Shown: positions 1-7,166 of the stretch, one piece after another
How positions within the stretch are numbered: the stretch's first letter is position 1
Layout: every line of letters starts with the position of its first letter
Origin: Deltaproteobacteria bacterium
GTDB lineage: Bacteria > Myxococcota_A > UBA9160 > PR03
Length of the DNA: 16,766 bases
Assembly (NCBI GenBank): GCA_018262315.1
Contig: JAGSPS010000090.1
Location: forward strand, 1-16,766
Direction: 5' to 3'
Program-made: the position numbers and the translations under genes
Notes under the pieces: generated by a model
Databases searched by the model: none
What the model saw: the letters and a program-made list of their open reading frames with translations, nothing else
Told to the model about the DNA's origin: nothing

Positions 1-864
1 ATGCGCGCGATCATGATGCGTTCGAAGCGCCGCGGTGTGCAGTGGTTGCGGGCGTCGCTCGAAGCCGCGCCGGCGCCCGCGCCATTCGCGAAGCGCGTGC
101 GCATCGAGAACGTGGACGTCGGCGGCGTGCGGGCGCGTTGGTTGGTGCCGCTCGGCGCGACCGATCCGTCGCGCACGCTCGTCTACTGCCACGGCGGCGG
201 TTTCGTGGTCTGCTCGCCCGACACGCACGCCGATCTGATGGCGCGACTCGCCGTGCTGGCGAACACGCGCGTGCTCGCCGTCGACTATCGACGCGCGCCT
301 GAGCACTGCTTCCCGGCGGCGCACGACGACGTCTTGGCCGCGGTGCGCTGGCTCTACGCCCAGGGCGCCGATCCCGCCCGCGTCGTGCTCGGCGGCGACT
401 CGGCGGGCGGCAACCTCGTCGCGGCGACGCTGTGTTCGCTGCGCGACGCGGGCGATCCGCTGCCTGCCGCCGCCGTGCTCTTCTGTCCGTGGGTCGATCC
501 GCTCGCAGCGGGCGGCTCGATGGACGCGAACGCAGACGTCGACTTCCTCGATCGCGAGCTGTTGGTCGCGTGGGCCCACGCCTACCTGCCGCCCGGCTCG
601 GCGCGCGATCCGCGCGCGTTCCCGATCGACGCGAAGCTCGCCGGCTTGCCGCCGCTCTTGATCCAGGTGGGCGGCGCCGAAGTGCTGCTCGACCAGGTCG
701 TTGCGTTTGCAGAGCGAGCGCGCGCGGCGGGCGTGGACGTGTCGCTCGAGGTCGAACCCGCCATGTTCCACGACTGGCAGGTCGAGGCGGCTCTGCTGCC
801 CGAAGGCGCGCGCTCCGTCGAAACCGCCGCCCACTGGCTCACAAGAAGCGTAACCGCGCGTTGA
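1..864 (+). CDS. HSL-family alpha/beta hydrolase (esterase/lipase-like)
   Basis: Probable carboxylester hydrolase of the hormone-sensitive-lipase (bacterial family IV) group, cytoplasmic, with no signal peptide visible. The oxyanion-hole motif HGGGF is at residues 64-68. The nucleophile elbow GDSAGG is at 132-137, giving Ser134. The DYRRAPEH signature follows the first strand-helix unit. The acid is probably Glu227 in GGAEVLLD, where this subfamily often has Glu instead of Asp, and the base is His257 in FHDW. The core fold is complete to the C-terminus. The ATG at base 1 is the first base of the window, so the start may lie upstream; Met residues at 4, 5 and 6 codons offer alternatives. The TGA stop (862-864) lies inside the left arm of the inverted-repeat element that begins at 860, so the last codons may have been trimmed or replaced by its insertion. 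The substrate cannot be read from sequence. Confidence 0.88.
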   Translation: MRAIMMRSKRRGVQWLRASLEAAPAPAPFAKRVRIENVDVGGVRARWLVPLGATDPSRTLVYCHGGGFVVCSPDTHADLMARLAVLANTRVLAVDYRRAPEHCFPAAHDDVLAAVRWLYAQGADPARVVLGGDSAGGNLVAATLCSLRDAGDPLPAAAVLFCPWVDPLAAGGSMDANADVDFLDRELLVAWAHAYLPPGSARDPRAFPIDAKLAGLPPLLIQVGGAEVLLDQVVAFAERARAAGVDVSLEVEPAMFHDWQVEAALLPEGARSVETAAHWLTRSVTAR

Positions 865-937
865 CTTGGGGACGTTCCTGCCCTGTTGCCTTAGTTGCAT
901 TCAGGAACGTCCCCAAGTCAACCGTCCCCAAGTCAAC
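860..937. repeat. 63-bp inverted-repeat element, copy 1, plus a 15-bp tandem extension
   Basis: Bases 860-880 and 902-922 are perfect 21-nt inverted repeats with the core GACTTGGGGACGTTCC, separated by a 21-nt loop (881-901). The last 15 bases of the right arm (908-922) are repeated exactly and in tandem at 923-937. The same element recurs at 11488-11550. The size and palindromic form fit a REP/RAYT-type or small MITE-like repeat, but no transposase lies in the window, so that class is inferred. As RNA it would fold into a very stable stem. It lies between two same-strand genes and supplies the stop codon of the upstream one. Confidence 0.9.
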
Positions 938-964
938 GATTCGGGTATGCTTGCGGGGCGCCCG

Positions 965-972
965 GCGGAGGA
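965..972 (+). promoter_or_regulatory. Shine-Dalgarno site that sets the P450 start
   Basis: GCGGAGGA lies a few bases before the ATG at 977 and favours it over the in-frame upstream candidates: ATG at 947, and TTG at 866, which is inside the inverted repeat. Confidence 0.7.
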
Positions 973-976
973 TTCC

Positions 977-1924
977 ATGGCCCTGCAAACTGCGCCCGCT
1001 CCGGAGCGCGATCCTTCGTTTCACGGCATCGACCCGACCAGCGCGCGCGATCTCGAGCGCTACGCCGATCCGTTTCCGTCGATCCACCACCTCCGGCGCG
1101 TCGCGCCGGTGAACGAGACACCGATCGGATTGTGGCGGCTCTCATCGACACTGATCTGCGAGATGCTGGGCGTGCCGGCGGCCGACCGCGAGCGCTTCAC
1201 GCTTTGGACCGCGCACGCGACCCACGCGCTCGCTGGCACGATGGCGCCGCCCGACGTACAGGCACGCGCGCAGAACGCCGCCATGTCGCTGGCCGGCTAT
1301 TTCACCGACCTCATCGAAGAGCGGCGCAAGAGCAAGACCGACGACCTGCTCTCCGAATTGATCCGCGCCGAAGAAGAGGGCGATCGGCTCTCGCATTCGG
1401 AGCTGGTGGTGCAGTCGATCGGCCTGCTGATCGCCGGCTTCGAGACCACGATCGGACTGATCGGCAACGGCGTCGCCGCGCTCGCGCGCAACCCGCGCGA
1501 AGCCGAGAAGCTGCGCGCGCGACCGGAACTCGTGCCCAACGCAGTCGAGGAGTGCCTGCGCTACGAAGGCCCGATCGGCATGACGCTCCGGGTGCTGCAC
1601 GAGGACGCCAGCTTCGGCGGTCGCACGATCCCCAGGGACACCGAAGTGTGGGCGATCCTGTGGGGCGCCAATCGCGACCCGGCCATGTTCCCCGATCCGG
1701 ACCGCTTCGACGTCGAGCGCAGCAACGCGCGCGAACATCTGGCCTTCGGCGGCGGTGCACACCTCTGCCTCGGCGCACATCTCGCGCGCATGGAAGGGCA
1801 GGTGGCGATCGGCGCGCTCACCGCACGCACGCGCGAGCTCGCGCTCGCGAGCGACGAGATCGCCTGGGGCGCGTCGCTGTTCCGTGTGCCGGGCGCGCTA
1901 CCCGTGACGTTCCGTCCAGCCTGA
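977..1924 (+). CDS. Cytochrome P450 with a large internal in-frame deletion
   Basis: Bacterial class I-type soluble P450 (heme-thiolate monooxygenase). Visible motifs are the I-helix AGFETT (residues 153-158), the K-helix ExxR as Glu192-Cys-Leu-Arg195, and the heme-ligand loop FGGGAHLCLG (257-266) with Cys264 as axial ligand. The protein is 315 residues, whereas bacterial P450s are usually near 400. The N-terminal segment ends at about residue 55 (GLWRLS) and is joined directly to STLICEMLGVP, which normally begins about 90 residues later. The missing block would hold helices B to D, including the C-helix basic residue that contacts a heme propionate and the B-C substrate loop. The reading frame is kept. 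The protein is therefore unlikely to be a normal P450, although the heme loop survives. The start is chosen from the Shine-Dalgarno site. The stop lies 7 bases from the stop of the convergent rhodanese remnant. Confidence 0.85.
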   Translation: MALQTAPAPERDPSFHGIDPTSARDLERYADPFPSIHHLRRVAPVNETPIGLWRLSSTLICEMLGVPAADRERFTLWTAHATHALAGTMAPPDVQARAQNAAMSLAGYFTDLIEERRKSKTDDLLSELIRAEEEGDRLSHSELVVQSIGLLIAGFETTIGLIGNGVAALARNPREAEKLRARPELVPNAVEECLRYEGPIGMTLRVLHEDASFGGRTIPRDTEVWAILWGANRDPAMFPDPDRFDVERSNAREHLAFGGGAHLCLGAHLARMEGQVAIGALTARTRELALASDEIAWGASLFRVPGALPVTFRPA

Positions 1925-1931
1925 GCCGCCG

Positions 1932-2236
1932 TTACGAGCGCTCGGTCGGGAAGCCCCGCTTCGTCCAGCCGGTCCAGCCTTCCGCCATCGAGAGCACCTG
2001 TCCGAAGCCCATCTGCTGGAGGCTGTGCGCGGCGAGCGCCGAGCGATGGCCGCCGCCGCAGTAGAGCACGAGCTTGCGCGAGCGGTCGGCGAGCCACGGA
2101 TCGCGCTTCGGGTGACGTCGATGAACTCGCAGCCGCCGCGGTCCGGCGCATCGAGCAACCGGCGCACCTCTTCGGGCGTGATCTCGCGCACCGCGGCGAG
2201 GGCTTCGCGGACGAAATCGGCTAGTGACTTGGCCAT
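1932..2236 (-). pseudogene. Rhodanese-like sulfurtransferase, broken by an out-of-frame deletion
   Basis: Read from 2236 downward, the first 41 codons give a rhodanese-family N-terminus (MAKSLADFVREALAAV... then CEFIDV). After the Asp-Val at 2116-2114 the frame is lost. The other frame then supplies PKRDPWLADRSRKLV, the active-site loop YCGGGHRS with its persulfide-forming Cys, and the usual MGF...L.EGWTGW tail, ending at the TAA at 1934-1932. The piece that normally sits between these parts (RE..E...GHIPGA and the following helix, roughly 30 residues) is absent. The two readable halves total about 100 codons, against about 130 for a whole member. Following only the first frame gives a 112-residue nonsense-tailed product that runs into the P450 gene. 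A single-domain rhodanese would act in sulfur transfer in the cytoplasm. It is divergent from the cupin gene, with a 38-base shared upstream region. Confidence 0.78.
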
Positions 2237-2274
2237 GGCGGCATTCTATCCGCCTATCCGTGGGGGAACAGCGG

Positions 2275-2610
2275 ATGGACCACCCGAGCGCGATCCGGCC
2301 CGAACAGCACGCGGTCTTCCGCGCCGACAAGATGGGCAAGAGCACGCTCTTCGAGTCGCCGCACCTGCTCGTCGGGCTCAACTGCTTCGAGCCCGGCCAG
2401 CAGCACGCGCTGCACGCCCACGGCGACATGGACAAGGTCTATCAGGTCCTCGCGGGGCAGGGCGAGTTCCTGCTCGAAGGCCGCACGATCCCGATGGACG
2501 CCGGCGTGATGCTGGTCGCTCCGCGCGGCGTCCCACACGGAATCCGCAACACCGGGCGGGAGCGCCTCATCGTCTTGGCGATCCTCGCCCCCGGCCCAAG
2601 CGCCGCGTGA
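2275..2610 (+). CDS. Small single-domain cupin protein
   Basis: A 111-residue protein that is almost entirely one cupin_2 beta-barrel. Motif 1 reads HALHAHGDMDKVYQVLAG (residues 44-61), with His47 and His49 as metal ligands. The position usually held by a metal-binding Glu is Lys54. Motif 2 reads APRGVPHGIRN, with His88 as the third ligand. Such proteins range from oxygenases and isomerases to non-catalytic sugar or metal binders, and the sequence does not decide which. The ATG at 2275 is preferred because it starts just before conserved sequence; an earlier in-frame start at 2224 would add 17 unconserved residues and overlap the rhodanese start on the other strand. It could share a promoter region with the divergent rhodanese remnant. 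Confidence 0.75.
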   Translation: MDHPSAIRPEQHAVFRADKMGKSTLFESPHLLVGLNCFEPGQQHALHAHGDMDKVYQVLAGQGEFLLEGRTIPMDAGVMLVAPRGVPHGIRNTGRERLIVLAILAPGPSAA

Positions 2611-2648
2611 TACCCCTGTCGCGCTCCTTCTTTTCTGATTGGAAAGGC

Positions 2649-2675
2649 TCAAGTAGGGCCTGCAACTGCCGATCA
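2649..2675 (+). promoter_or_regulatory. Possible sigma-28 (FliA)-type promoter
   Basis: TCAAG (2649-2653), a 14-base spacer, then GCCGATCA (2668-2675). The E. coli FliA consensus TAAAG-N14-GCCGATAA has the same spacing and nearly the same boxes. Transcription would start at about 2682, essentially at the GTG start of the TPR-kinase gene. The match is by eye; chance occurrence has not been excluded. Confidence 0.4.
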
Positions 2676-2682
2676 GCCTCGG

Positions 2683-5600
2683 GTGAAGACGCGTCTCGCT
2701 CTCGTCGCCATCCTATTTTCGCTCGGGTTGGCTGCGTCGGGGGCCCGAGCCGGCGATCTCGCCGTGCTGCCGCCGCGAACGCCTGCCGAACTCGAGGTCG
2801 TGGCGCGCGGCGCGACCGAGTGGGTGCGGGCTCGCTTCGCCGAAGCGGGGCTCGCGTCGAGCGACACATTCTCGCTCGCCGCCTCACTGGCGCCCGATCG
2901 CCCGCGCGCGCTGCCTTCCCGCGAAGCGCTGCGCGAACTGCAGGGACAGGCCGGCGCGGAGCGCGCGTGGCTGCTCGATCTCGATGCCGACCGCGGCAAC
3001 GCCGTGCTGCAACTGCTGCTCGTCGAGCTCGGCTCGGGATCGACGGCGGCTGCCGGCGAGGCCGACGCGAAGCTGGCGAACCTGGGCGGCGCCGTTGCCG
3101 AAGTGACCAACGCGGTGATCGCGCAGGCCGGTGCGGCGGGTCGCACGCTCAGCCCGCCGAGCCTCGCCGAATTGGACCGCTACGGGCGCGCCGTCGTCGC
3201 GCTGGACGCTGGGCGCCTCGCCGATGCGTGGCGAGCGCTCGGCAACAAGGTGACGCCGACATCGCAGGCGCTGCGCAGCCGCCTCGAAGCCGCCGGTTCG
3301 TCGGAGAGGTTTCCGCCGACCGAGCGCGCGCGACTGGCGGTGGCGCGCGGTGACTCGGAGCGCGCGCGCCTCTGGCTGCGCGCGCAAATGGGCGCCAACC
3401 AGGACGACGCGTTGCTCGCGCTCGCCGCTGCCGAAGCGGCGGAAGAACTCGGCGAGATCGAACGCGCGCTGTCGCTCTTCGAGCGAGCGATCGAGTTGGA
3501 CCCGCATTCGCGCGCCGCGCATGCCGGCCGAGCGCGCATGCTGCTGGAGGCCGGGCGAAACGACGAAGGCGTCGCGGCGCTTTCCGCGCTCGAAACTCCC
3601 GATGCGGCCCTGCTCGAAACGGCCGTCGAGGCGCCGAACCTCGACCCGCACGCCCGTGCGAAGCTGCATTGGCAACTCGCCAGTCAGCTCGAGGCGCGCT
3701 TCGAGAACGAGCGCGCGCTGGAACACCTCGAACGCGCCGCCCAGCTGGACACGAGTCTCGAAGGCGTGACGGCGCGCGACGCGGCGCTGCTCCACACGCG
3801 GCTCGGGGAGCCCGAGCGGGCGTTGGCACCCGCGGAACGCGCCGCGCAACTGGGCGCCGCCGATGCGCCGCTCCTCGAAGCGCTCGGCGCTGCGCGTCAC
3901 AGGGCTGGCGATGCGCGCGGCGCGCGCGCGGCGTTCGAGCAGGCGCGCGCCCTGGCGCCGCAGGCGCCCGGGCCGCTGATCGGCATCGGCGCAATCGCGA
4001 TCGAAGCGGGCGACACCGCGTCGGCCGACCTGCTCTTGAAGCAGGCACTCGAGCTGGCGCCGCGCCACACGCCGACGCGACTCGCGCTCGCGAGTCTGAT
4101 GCGCACGACCGGTCGGGTGGACGGCGCGCTCGCCCTGCTCCAAGGAAATCCCGGCGGCCCCAACGCCGCGCTGCTGCGCGAGACGGCCTCCATCCGCGCG
4201 GCGCAAGGCGACCTCGTCGGCGCCCGTGGAATGCTCGAAGAGGCGATGGAACTCGCACCTGCCAACATCACGCTCACCGAGGAACTCGCGAAGCTGCGCG
4301 AGCAGGGGGGCGACGCCACGGGCGCCGACTCACTGCGCAAGATGGCGGAACGCATGGGGGGTGGCCCGAGCAGCGCCGCCACCGAACTCGGCGCCAGCAA
4401 CCTCGCGGACAGTGGCGATCCCGGCACGCTGAACGAACTCGCCGCCAGCTTCCCGCAGCGCGTCGCCGGTCGCGACACTCCCGTCCAGGTCGTGGCGCTG
4501 CTGCCGATGTCGCTCGTGGGCGAGACCAGCCTGTTGGCGCGCTTCTTCGCCCCGAAGCGCCTCGCGCCCGATGCCTTCGGTGAAGAACTCGCGCGCGCTC
4601 TCGCAACGCGCTTCGAAGTCGTCGCGCCGCACGAGATCCCGCTCGAGCTGGCGAACGCCGAGCAGCAGGCGCTGCGCTCCTTCGACGACGGCGAAACCGC
4701 CGTCGCGCGCATGAACGACGCGCTCGGCACCGACGCGGTCTTCGTCGCGCGGCTGCGCGGCAGCGGCGACGCCGACAAGCGTCCCGGCGCGCTGCACGTC
4801 GAGGTGCGCATGCTCGCGGGCAGCGACCTGATGCACGTCCGCCGCTTCGGCAATCAGACCTGGATCGCCGACGGCGAGCGGCGCTACTCCGAGTGGAATC
4901 CCGCCGCGATCGTTGTCTACTCGATGCTGCTGGTGCTCGCGGTGCTGCCGCTGATCCGAGGCTGGGGCGAACTGCAGGTCGGGATCCAGTACGCGTCGCT
5001 CGGCAAGGGCTTCTTCAGCATCAAGCTGTCGCGGCGCCCGCAGCGGGCGGGCGTCGGCGAGACCCGCAAGCGCGGCAACCACGGCTATCTCCGCAAGATG
5101 CGTCTCGCGGGCCGCTACGAACGTTCGATGGTGGGGCGCGAAACGCAGTTCGGCTGGCTGCCCGCGCGTGGCTACTACGTGACGGTACACGGCCTGTTGC
5201 AGGATCCCGTGACCGACGAGGTGATCGGCAACTACGCCGCCGAGCAGAAGGTGGTGGTGCGACGCGGCCATCCGGCGCGCCTCGACTTCGACTTCCGCTC
5301 CAAGGAGTGCGCCCTCGAAGTCAACGTCTTCGGCGGCGGAGAGCCGGTCTCGCAAGCCGTCGTCGCCGTGCGCGGCAGCGCGGACAGCCTGCGCTATGCG
5401 CGCAGCGGCCGCACCCTCCTCTACCTCTCTCCCGGTCATTACAAGGTGCTCGTGGGTTGCGGCGACCGCGTTCTCGAGCGCGAGGTGTCGATCGAGACGC
5501 TGGCGCCGCGCACGCTCTCGTTCGATCGCGACGACGAGAACGCGCAGCTCTTCACGAACTGTCCCGAGGCCGTCGAGCCCTACCTGCAGGGGAACCTGGT

Positions 5601-7077
5601 CGGTGCCGCCGACGCGCTGGAGCGCGCCGGTGAAGAGGTCGCTGCGGCGCGCATTCGCGGCGAACACTTCGCTGCGATCGGGGAGAACGAGAAGGCGGCG
5701 CAGTCGTTCCAGCGCGCCGGTCGCTTCGAGCAGGCCGCGACGCTGATCTCCGACGGCGCCGACCCCAGCGCTGCCGCCGAGCTCTACGAGCAGGCCGGCA
5801 ACCACGAGAAGGCCGCCCCGGCGTTTCGCGCGGCGGGCAACCCCGCCCGCGCCGCGCATCACTACGAGGTCGCCTTTCGCTACGAGGACGCGGTCGAGTG
5901 CTACCGCGAGGCCGGCAATGCCGAAAAGGTCTGCGAGCTGCTCGAGAAGCTCGCGCACTTCCTGGAGGCCGCGCGCTGCGCGAGGGAGAACGGCGACCCC
6001 GATCGCGCGATCCGCAGCCTCCAGATGATCGACTTGCGCGACCACGAGTACGTGTCGGCCTGTCGCCTGCTTGGCGAGATCTTCACCGAGCGCGGCGAGC
6101 TGGATCTCGCGGTGCAGAAGCTGGACGAGGCCGTGACGATCGGCGGTGGCGAGAACGCTCGGCTCGAGGTCGTCGAGCAGCTGGCGCGCACGCTCGAACA
6201 GGCCGGTCGTCTCGACACCGCGCTGGAAACCTGGGAGTCGATCCGCGGGCGCGACTTCCACTACCCGGACGCCAACACGAGGATCGAGTCGCTGCGCAAG
6301 GCGATCGACGAGGAGCGCGCGTCCCACGCCACGCTCGCGAACGGCGGGCAGCCGGCCGAGAGTCGCTACGAACTCCTGGGAGAAATCGGGCGCGGCGGGA
6401 TGGGCGTCGTGTTCAAGGCGCGCGACAAGCGGCTCGGCCGCATCGTCGCGTTGAAGCGGCTGCCCGACAATCTGCGCAACCACCCGACCGCCGTGCGCCT
6501 GTTCCTGCGCGAAGCGCGCGCGGCGGCCGCGCTCAACCATCGCAACATCGTCACGCTCTTCGACGCCGGTCAGGAAGGGGACCAGTACTTCCTCACCATG
6601 GAGCTGCTCGAAGGCTTCCCGCTCCACGACGTACTGGAGAAGCGCGGCAAGCTCTCGCCGCGCGACGCGGCGCGCCTCGGCGCCCAGACCGCCGCCGGAC
6701 TCGAGTACGCCCACGCCCAGGGCGTCGTGCACCGCGACATCAAGACCTCGAACCTGTTCTTCACCAAGGACCGCGTGCTCAAGATCATGGATTTCGGTCT
6801 GGCCAAGATGACCGAGGAAGTGCGGCGCGCCGCGACCGTCGTGGGCGGCACGCCCGGCGCCCGATCCGCGCGAGGCCGCGCCCGATCTTCCGGAGGACTT
6901 CGCCGCCGTGATCGCCAGGTTGATGGCGAAGCGTCCCGAAGATCGCTTCGCGTCGACCGGCGAGGCCGGCGCGCAGCTCGCGCGCATCGCGAAACGCCTG
7001 GCGGCCTGAGCAACGCGCGCAAGCTCCGCGCGGATCCCATCCCAACGCGCATGGAAGTGCCGGTGAGAGTCGGGTAG
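2683..7077 (+). CDS. Membrane-spanning TPR protein with C-terminal Ser/Thr kinase (kinase domain frameshifted)
   Basis: A 1464-codon reading frame starting at GTG. Residues 1-23 are a signal peptide ending in ARA. Residues about 200-560 are TPR-like helical repeats (SLFERAIELDPHSRAAHAGRARML, AFEQARALAPQAPGPL). A single membrane span lies at about 743-758. Next comes a basic, beta-rich cytoplasmic stretch with no named domain, then a second TPR-like array at about 955-1090 (LYEQAGNHEKAAPAFRAAGN). A Hanks-type kinase begins near residue 1230: GRGGMG glycine loop (1236-1241), Lys1258, HRDIKTSN (1350-1357) and DFG (1370-1372). After GGTP (to residue 1391) the frame is wrong. The next frame, bases 6854-7009, encodes the true kinase end. 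The activation-loop APE motif and helices E to G, about 55 residues, are missing, so catalysis is doubtful. The tail to 7077 is out-of-frame noise. A periplasmic sensor linked to a cytoplasmic kinase would be a plausible original role (inference). Confidence 0.82.
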   Translation: MKTRLALVAILFSLGLAASGARAGDLAVLPPRTPAELEVVARGATEWVRARFAEAGLASSDTFSLAASLAPDRPRALPSREALRELQGQAGAERAWLLDLDADRGNAVLQLLLVELGSGSTAAAGEADAKLANLGGAVAEVTNAVIAQAGAAGRTLSPPSLAELDRYGRAVVALDAGRLADAWRALGNKVTPTSQALRSRLEAAGSSERFPPTERARLAVARGDSERARLWLRAQMGANQDDALLALAAAEAAEELGEIERALSLFERAIELDPHSRAAHAGRARMLLEAGRNDEGVAALSALETPDAALLETAVEAPNLDPHARAKLHWQLASQLEARFENERALEHLERAAQLDTSLEGVTARDAALLHTRLGEPERALAPAERAAQLGAADAPLLEALGAARHRAGDARGARAAFEQARALAPQAPGPLIGIGAIAIEAGDTASADLLLKQALELAPRHTPTRLALASLMRTTGRVDGALALLQGNPGGPNAALLRETASIRAAQGDLVGARGMLEEAMELAPANITLTEELAKLREQGGDATGADSLRKMAERMGGGPSSAATELGASNLADSGDPGTLNELAASFPQRVAGRDTPVQVVALLPMSLVGETSLLARFFAPKRLAPDAFGEELARALATRFEVVAPHEIPLELANAEQQALRSFDDGETAVARMNDALGTDAVFVARLRGSGDADKRPGALHVEVRMLAGSDLMHVRRFGNQTWIADGERRYSEWNPAAIVVYSMLLVLAVLPLIRGWGELQVGIQYASLGKGFFSIKLSRRPQRAGVGETRKRGNHGYLRKMRLAGRYERSMVGRETQFGWLPARGYYVTVHGLLQDPVTDEVIGNYAAEQKVVVRRGHPARLDFDFRSKECALEVNVFGGGEPVSQAVVAVRGSADSLRYARSGRTLLYLSPGHYKVLVGCGDRVLEREVSIETLAPRTLSFDRDDENAQLFTNCPEAVEPYLQGNLVGAADALERAGEEVAAARIRGEHFAAIGENEKAAQSFQRAGRFEQAATLISDGADPSAAAELYEQAGNHEKAAPAFRAAGNPARAAHHYEVAFRYEDAVECYREAGNAEKVCELLEKLAHFLEAARCARENGDPDRAIRSLQMIDLRDHEYVSACRLLGEIFTERGELDLAVQKLDEAVTIGGGENARLEVVEQLARTLEQAGRLDTALETWESIRGRDFHYPDANTRIESLRKAIDEERASHATLANGGQPAESRYELLGEIGRGGMGVVFKARDKRLGRIVALKRLPDNLRNHPTAVRLFLREARAAAALNHRNIVTLFDAGQEGDQYFLTMELLEGFPLHDVLEKRGKLSPRDAARLGAQTAAGLEYAHAQGVVHRDIKTSNLFFTKDRVLKIMDFGLAKMTEEVRRAATVVGGTPGARSARGRARSSGGLRRRDRQVDGEASRRSLRVDRRGRRAARAHRETPGGLSNARKLRADPIPTRMEVPVRVG
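6854..7009 (+). pseudogene. Detached C-terminal end of the kinase domain, +1 frame
   Basis: Read from 6854, this frame gives PAPDPREAAPDLPEDF followed by AAVIARLMAKRPEDRFAS and a short helix, ending at TGA 7007-7009. The L..KRPEDRF pattern is the standard last subdomain (XI) of Hanks-type kinases. It must once have been continuous with the kinase part ending at GGTP near 6853. This shows that sequence was lost between the two and that the loss was not a multiple of three. Confidence 0.8.
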
Positions 7078-7121
7078 CCTCGTACCCCCCCGGCTCCGCC
7101 ATGCAGGCTCGGCTTTCGCGC

Positions 7122-7155
7122 ACTTGCAATCGCTGGGGACTTGCAATCGCTGAGG
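7122..7155 (+). repeat. 17-bp tandem direct repeat before sucA
   Basis: ACTTGCAATCGCTGGGG (7122-7138) is followed at once by ACTTGCAATCGCTGAGG (7139-7155), 16 of 17 bases identical. The second unit overlaps the sucA ribosome-binding site. It could be a regulator-binding pair or a simple slippage duplication. Confidence 0.85.
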
Positions 7156-7157
7156 GA
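7152..7157 (+). promoter_or_regulatory. Shine-Dalgarno site that sets the sucA start
   Basis: GAGGGA lies 9 bases before the ATG at 7167 and favours it over the in-frame ATG at 7101. The extra 22 residues encoded from 7101 do not resemble an E1 N-terminus and cover the tandem repeat. Confidence 0.6.
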
Positions 7158-7166
7158 TTGTCGTCG

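Noticed and set aside
860..937. Start of a CRISPR array
   Set aside because: The repeats are inverted arms plus one adjacent tandem copy with no spacers; there is no array and no cas gene.
866..976. Extended N-terminus for the P450 starting at TTG 866
   Set aside because: It would translate the inverted-repeat element; the Shine-Dalgarno site and family N-terminus point to ATG 977.
2025..3353. 442-codon + strand open frame across the rhodanese, cupin and kinase gene start
   Set aside because: It crosses three better-supported genes in another frame and is Arg/Ala/Ser-rich noise.
7072..7087. GGGTA/TACCC hairpin as terminator of the kinase gene
   Set aside because: A five-base stem followed by C rather than T; not convincing.
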